Below, in pieces: positions 5,945-8,009 of a DNA stretch of 8,009 nucleotides. Made by a program: the position numbers and the translations under genes. Source of the stretch: Rhodospirillales bacterium (GTDB taxonomy: Bacteria > Pseudomonadota > Alphaproteobacteria > Rhodospirillales > Defluviicoccaceae); the NCBI GenBank assembly GCA_030622775.1, contig JAUXFS010000060.1, positions 1-8,009 on the forward strand. The letters run 5' to 3'. Under the pieces are notes generated by a model. That model ran no database searches, was not told the DNA's origin, and worked only from the letters and a program-made list of their open reading frames with translations. Position 1 is the first letter of the stretch. Every line of letters starts with the position of its first letter.

Positions 5945-6160
5945 ATGCTTCTTGATCTCGACATCTATCGCGTCGCCAGGGCGTTGATTCACACCCACGG
6001 CGACGAGGCTCCCATCCACGTCACCCGGCGCGCCAGCGCCTCGCTCGAGACCGGCGACGTCAGGGGGTGGGCGGAGTGGCTGGAGATCATGGCGGCGGCG
6101 GAAACGCTGCTGGCGAAAAGCCCGTCGAGGCCGATGCGGGTCGCGCGCAGCGCCCTCTGA
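5945..6160 (+). CDS. Small hypothetical protein (DUF6961-like?)
   Basis: A 71-residue soluble protein without signal peptide or membrane segment. It reads LDLDIYRVARALIHTHGDEA, then HVTRRASASLETGDVRGWAEWLEIMAAAETLLA, and has a basic tail. The pattern of D(M/L)D(I/V)YR.A..LI..HG, then A..R...LE.GD..G...W..I..A...L, recurs in short uncharacterised alphaproteobacterial proteins, which supports it being a real gene. The DUF number is from memory and unsure. The ATG at 5945 has GGAGGG at 5936-5941, only three bases away, close but strong. It converges with the RidA gene, with 10 bases between the stops. Function is unknown. Confidence 0.75.
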   Translation: MLLDLDIYRVARALIHTHGDEAPIHVTRRASASLETGDVRGWAEWLEIMAAAETLLAKSPSRPMRVARSAL

Positions 6161-6170
6161 ACCCGAACTC

Positions 6171-6638
6171 TCAGGCGATCTCGAAGATGCCGTCGACCTC
6201 GACCGAGACGCCGAGCGGCAACGACGGGGCGCCGACCGCGGCGCGGGCGTGGCGGCCGGCCTTGCCGAACACCTCGACCATCAGGTCGGAGGCGCCGTTG
6301 ATCACCTTCGGCTGATCGGTGAAATCGGGGGTGGAGTTGACGAAGCCGCCGAGCCTGACCACCCGGACGACCCGGTCGAGATCGCCGGCGCAGGCGTCGC
6401 GCACCTGGGCGAGCAGATTGACGCCACATAACCGGGCCGCGTCATAACCGTCGGCGATCGTCAGATCCGCTCCGAGACGACCCACATACTTCAGCTCCCC
6501 CCGGTCCAACGTGATCTGACCGGCGACGAACACCAGGTTTCCGGTGACTACGTAGGGTACGTAGGCGCCGGCCGGCGCCGCCGGCTCCGGCAGTCTGATG
6601 GCGAGTTCGGCGAGACGGGCTTCGATCTTTCCGGTCAT
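6171..6638 (-). CDS. RidA (YjgF/YER057c/UK114) family protein, long subgroup
   Basis: A 155-residue protein. The usual RidA is about 130; this one matches the longer subgroup with an N-terminal extension (MTGKIEARLAELAIRLPEP). Visible family features are VTGNLVFVAGQITLDRGELK (31-50), NLLAQVRDACAGDLDRVVRV (74-93), GFVNSTPDFTDQPKVINGAS (98-117) and the C-terminal HARAAVGAPSLPLGVSVEVD (130-149). R132 aligns with the catalytic/ligand-binding arginine of RidA, and E147 with its conserved glutamate. True RidA hydrolyses reactive enamine/imine intermediates from PLP enzymes, but members of this subgroup may act on other ligands. The start at 6638 is favoured over the longer frame to 6740 because AAGGA (complement of 6646-6650) lies seven bases upstream and homology begins there. 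Confidence 0.88.
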   Translation of the reverse strand: MTGKIEARLAELAIRLPEPAAPAGAYVPYVVTGNLVFVAGQITLDRGELKYVGRLGADLTIADGYDAARLCGVNLLAQVRDACAGDLDRVVRVVRLGGFVNSTPDFTDQPKVINGASDLMVEVFGKAGRHARAAVGAPSLPLGVSVEVDGIFEIA

Positions 6639-6703
6639 GGCGCGGTCCTTCTGCGAGGGGCGAAGCAAGTATCTTAGTCGGGTGCCTGCGAGGGCGCCAG
6701 CTA

Positions 6704-6709
6704 TTGACA
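6704..6709 (+). promoter_or_regulatory. Candidate -35 box for the MDR oxidoreductase gene
   Basis: A perfect TTGACA lies in the 137-base gap between the divergent RidA and oxidoreductase genes, 66 bases before the ATG. The best -10 at 16 bases spacing is CATTCT (6726-6731), a poor match, so this is tentative. On the other strand TAAGAT (complement of 6671-6676) could be a -10 for the RidA gene, but it has no good -35. Confidence 0.3.
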
Positions 6710-6775
6710 CCGGCGATCTGGCGCGCATTCTCCAGGCCACCGAAGCGGGAAGCGCAAGCTGAAAGGGGAGCCGAG

Positions 6776-7786
6776 ATGGAGGTGTGGGAACTGAAGGAGG
6801 CGTTCGGGCCGGAGCATTTGCGCAAGGGCGAGCGGCCCGATCCGGCGCCGGCGGCGGGCGAGGTTGTGCTGCGGATGCTGGCGGCGTCGCTGAACTACCG
6901 CGACACCCTGATGATCCGCGGCGGCTACGGGCCGCGGGTGAAGGTGCCGCTGATCCCGGTTTCCGACGGCGTCGGCGAGGTGGTCGCGGTGGGCGAGGGG
7001 GTCCGCCGCGTCGCCGTCGGCGATCGGGTCGCGCCGGCGTTCTTTCAGAGCTGGATCGGCGGGACTCCGACGTCGGACAAGTTTCACGACACCCTCGGCG
7101 GCCCGCTCGACGGGGTGCTGACCCGTTTCATGCGGATCGGCGAGCAGGGCGTTTCCCGTGTTCCCGATCATCTCGGCGACGAGGAGGCGGCGTGCCTGCC
7201 GTGCGCGGCGCTGACCGCCTGGAGCGCGCTCGTCACCGAGGGGAGTATCGGTCCGGGAGACACGGTGCTGGTCCAGGGCACCGGCGGCGTCGCGCTGTTC
7301 GCCATGCAGTTCGCCAAGATGGCCGGCGCGCGGGTGATCATGACCTCGTCGCGCGACGACAAGCTGGCCCGGGTGCGCCAGCTCGGCGCCGACGAGACCA
7401 TCAACTACCGGACGACCCCGGACTGGGACCGGGTGGCCAAGGACCTCACCGGCGGCGAGGGCTGCGATCACGTCATCGAGCTCGGCGGCGGCGACACCCT
7501 CGAACGCTCGATCCGGGCGGCGCGGACCGGCGGGCAGGTGAGTCTGATCGGCGTTCTCGGCGGCGCCAGGGCCGACGTCTCGCTGCCGCTGGTGGTGATG
7601 CGCAATCTGCGGCTGCAGGGCATCTCCGTCGGCTCGCGCGACGGCTTCGAGGCGATGTGCCGGGCGATCGCCCGCCACCGCATGCGCCCGGTGGTCGATC
7701 GCGTGTTCGGGTTCGACGCCGTGCCGGCGGCGTTCGCCCACCTGGAGGCCGGCCGCCACTTCGGCAAGGTCTGCATCGCGCTCTGA
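6776..7786 (+). CDS. Zinc-independent MDR oxidoreductase (NAD(P)-dependent, quinone reductase-like)
   Basis: A 336-residue medium-chain dehydrogenase/reductase, normal length for zinc-free members. The N-terminal GroES-like domain has ASLNYRD at 37-43, where zinc alcohol dehydrogenases carry a catalytic Cys, followed by GYGPRVKVPLIPVSDGVGEV (51-70). The Rossmann domain has QGTGGVALFAMQFAKMAGAR (167-186). TSSRDDK (190-196), with an arginine after the second strand, suggests NADPH over NADH. GADETINYR and HFGKVCIAL near the end are typical. The structural-zinc cysteine cluster is absent. It probably reduces quinones, enones or similar carbonyls; the substrate is not deducible. The ATG at 6776 has AGGGGAG at 6764-6770, five bases upstream; an in-frame start at 6704 would add 24 atypical residues. 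It is divergent from the RidA gene, so shared regulation is possible. Confidence 0.9.
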   Translation: MEVWELKEAFGPEHLRKGERPDPAPAAGEVVLRMLAASLNYRDTLMIRGGYGPRVKVPLIPVSDGVGEVVAVGEGVRRVAVGDRVAPAFFQSWIGGTPTSDKFHDTLGGPLDGVLTRFMRIGEQGVSRVPDHLGDEEAACLPCAALTAWSALVTEGSIGPGDTVLVQGTGGVALFAMQFAKMAGARVIMTSSRDDKLARVRQLGADETINYRTTPDWDRVAKDLTGGEGCDHVIELGGGDTLERSIRAARTGGQVSLIGVLGGARADVSLPLVVMRNLRLQGISVGSRDGFEAMCRAIARHRMRPVVDRVFGFDAVPAAFAHLEAGRHFGKVCIAL

Positions 7787-7847
7787 CGGCCGCCGAAGAA
7801 AGCACGAGGCCGTTGGCACGGGATGCAAATTCAGTCAGGCTTACCGC

Positions 7848-8009
7848 ATGGCGAAAACGATCCAGATCCGGCATGCACCCGACGACCTGCACCGCAAGCT
7901 GAAGGCCCGTGCTGCGCTCGCGGGCATGTCGCTTGCCGACTACCTCCTGGCCGAGATTCGCCACGTTGCCGAACGGCCGACGGAATCCGAGGTCTTCGAA
8001 CGATTAAGG
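7848..8009 (+). CDS. FitA/VapB-type ribbon-helix-helix antitoxin, N-terminal part
   Basis: An open frame of 54 residues runs off the window end. It starts MAKTIQIRHAPDDLHRKLKA and continues with AGMSLADYLLAEIRHVAERP and TESEVFERLR. This is the classic FitA-like layout: an N-terminal beta strand that binds DNA (TIQIRHAP), a first helix (DDLHRKLKARAALA), the G-M-S-L turn and a second helix. Full members are about 75-85 residues, so the neutralising C-terminus is beyond the edge. Such antitoxins repress their own operon and are almost always followed by a PIN-domain VapC/FitB RNase toxin, expected just past 8009. The Shine-Dalgarno is weak (CAGG about eight bases before ATG). Confidence 0.88.
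   Translation, partial: MAKTIQIRHAPDDLHRKLKARAALAGMSLADYLLAEIRHVAERPTESEVFERLR

Noticed and set aside
6701..7828. 375-residue minus-strand open frame
   Set aside because: It is antisense to the MDR oxidoreductase, with composition typical of a high-GC shadow frame.
6784..7902. 372-residue plus-strand open frame overlapping the oxidoreductase
   Set aside because: Arg/Gly/Ala-rich out-of-frame reading of the real gene.
1..8009. CRISPR array, tRNA, rRNA or complete insertion sequence
   Set aside because: No regularly spaced repeats, no tRNA-like cloverleaf noticed, no rRNA signature and no transposase frame found by reading.

Overview
The window is GC-rich, tightly packed bacterial DNA. Its protein types suggest an alphaproteobacterium, probably Rhodospirillales-like. 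The pointers are a class III cyclase fused to TolB-like and TPR domains, a YqjD/YqjE-like membrane pair, a long-form RidA protein and a FitA-type antitoxin. This placement rests on protein resemblance and composition; no rRNA or tRNA is present to anchor it.

Layout. (1) Bases 1-1367, minus strand: a GpdQ-like metallophosphodiesterase followed, 21 bases later, by an iron-dependent alcohol dehydrogenase cut by the window edge. They look like one operon, and the dehydrogenase N-terminus resembles the phosphonate-associated (phosphonoacetaldehyde reductase) subfamily. (2) Bases 1368-1918, no intact gene: a degenerate dispersed repeat carrying a relic of a sodium-coupled (NSS/SNF) transporter, then an AT-rich perfect 29-bp hairpin. 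(3) Bases 1919-2641, plus strand: a small DUF883/YqjD-like protein and a YqjE-like membrane protein. (4) Bases 2869-3345: an exported ankyrin-repeat protein. (5) Bases 3551-5482: a 643-residue membrane-anchored adenylate/guanylate cyclase with periplasmic-type TolB-like and TPR regions. (6) Bases 5483-5944: a second copy of the transporter-relic repeat and a short spacer. (7) Bases 5945-6160: a small hypothetical protein. (8) Bases 6171-7786: a RidA-family protein (minus) divergent from a zinc-independent MDR quinone oxidoreductase-like gene (plus). (9) Bases 7848-8009: the start of a FitA/VapB-type antitoxin, cut by the window end.

The genes do not form one pathway. The coherent units are the phosphodiesterase/dehydrogenase pair, the YqjD/YqjE pair and the expected toxin-antitoxin module at the right edge. 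The most unusual content is non-coding: two roughly 91%-identical relic repeats about 4.1 kb apart, an AT-rich perfect hairpin abutting one copy, and a 23-base near-identical sequence shared by two gene 3' flanks. I see no convincing new defence system, CRISPR array or complete insertion sequence.
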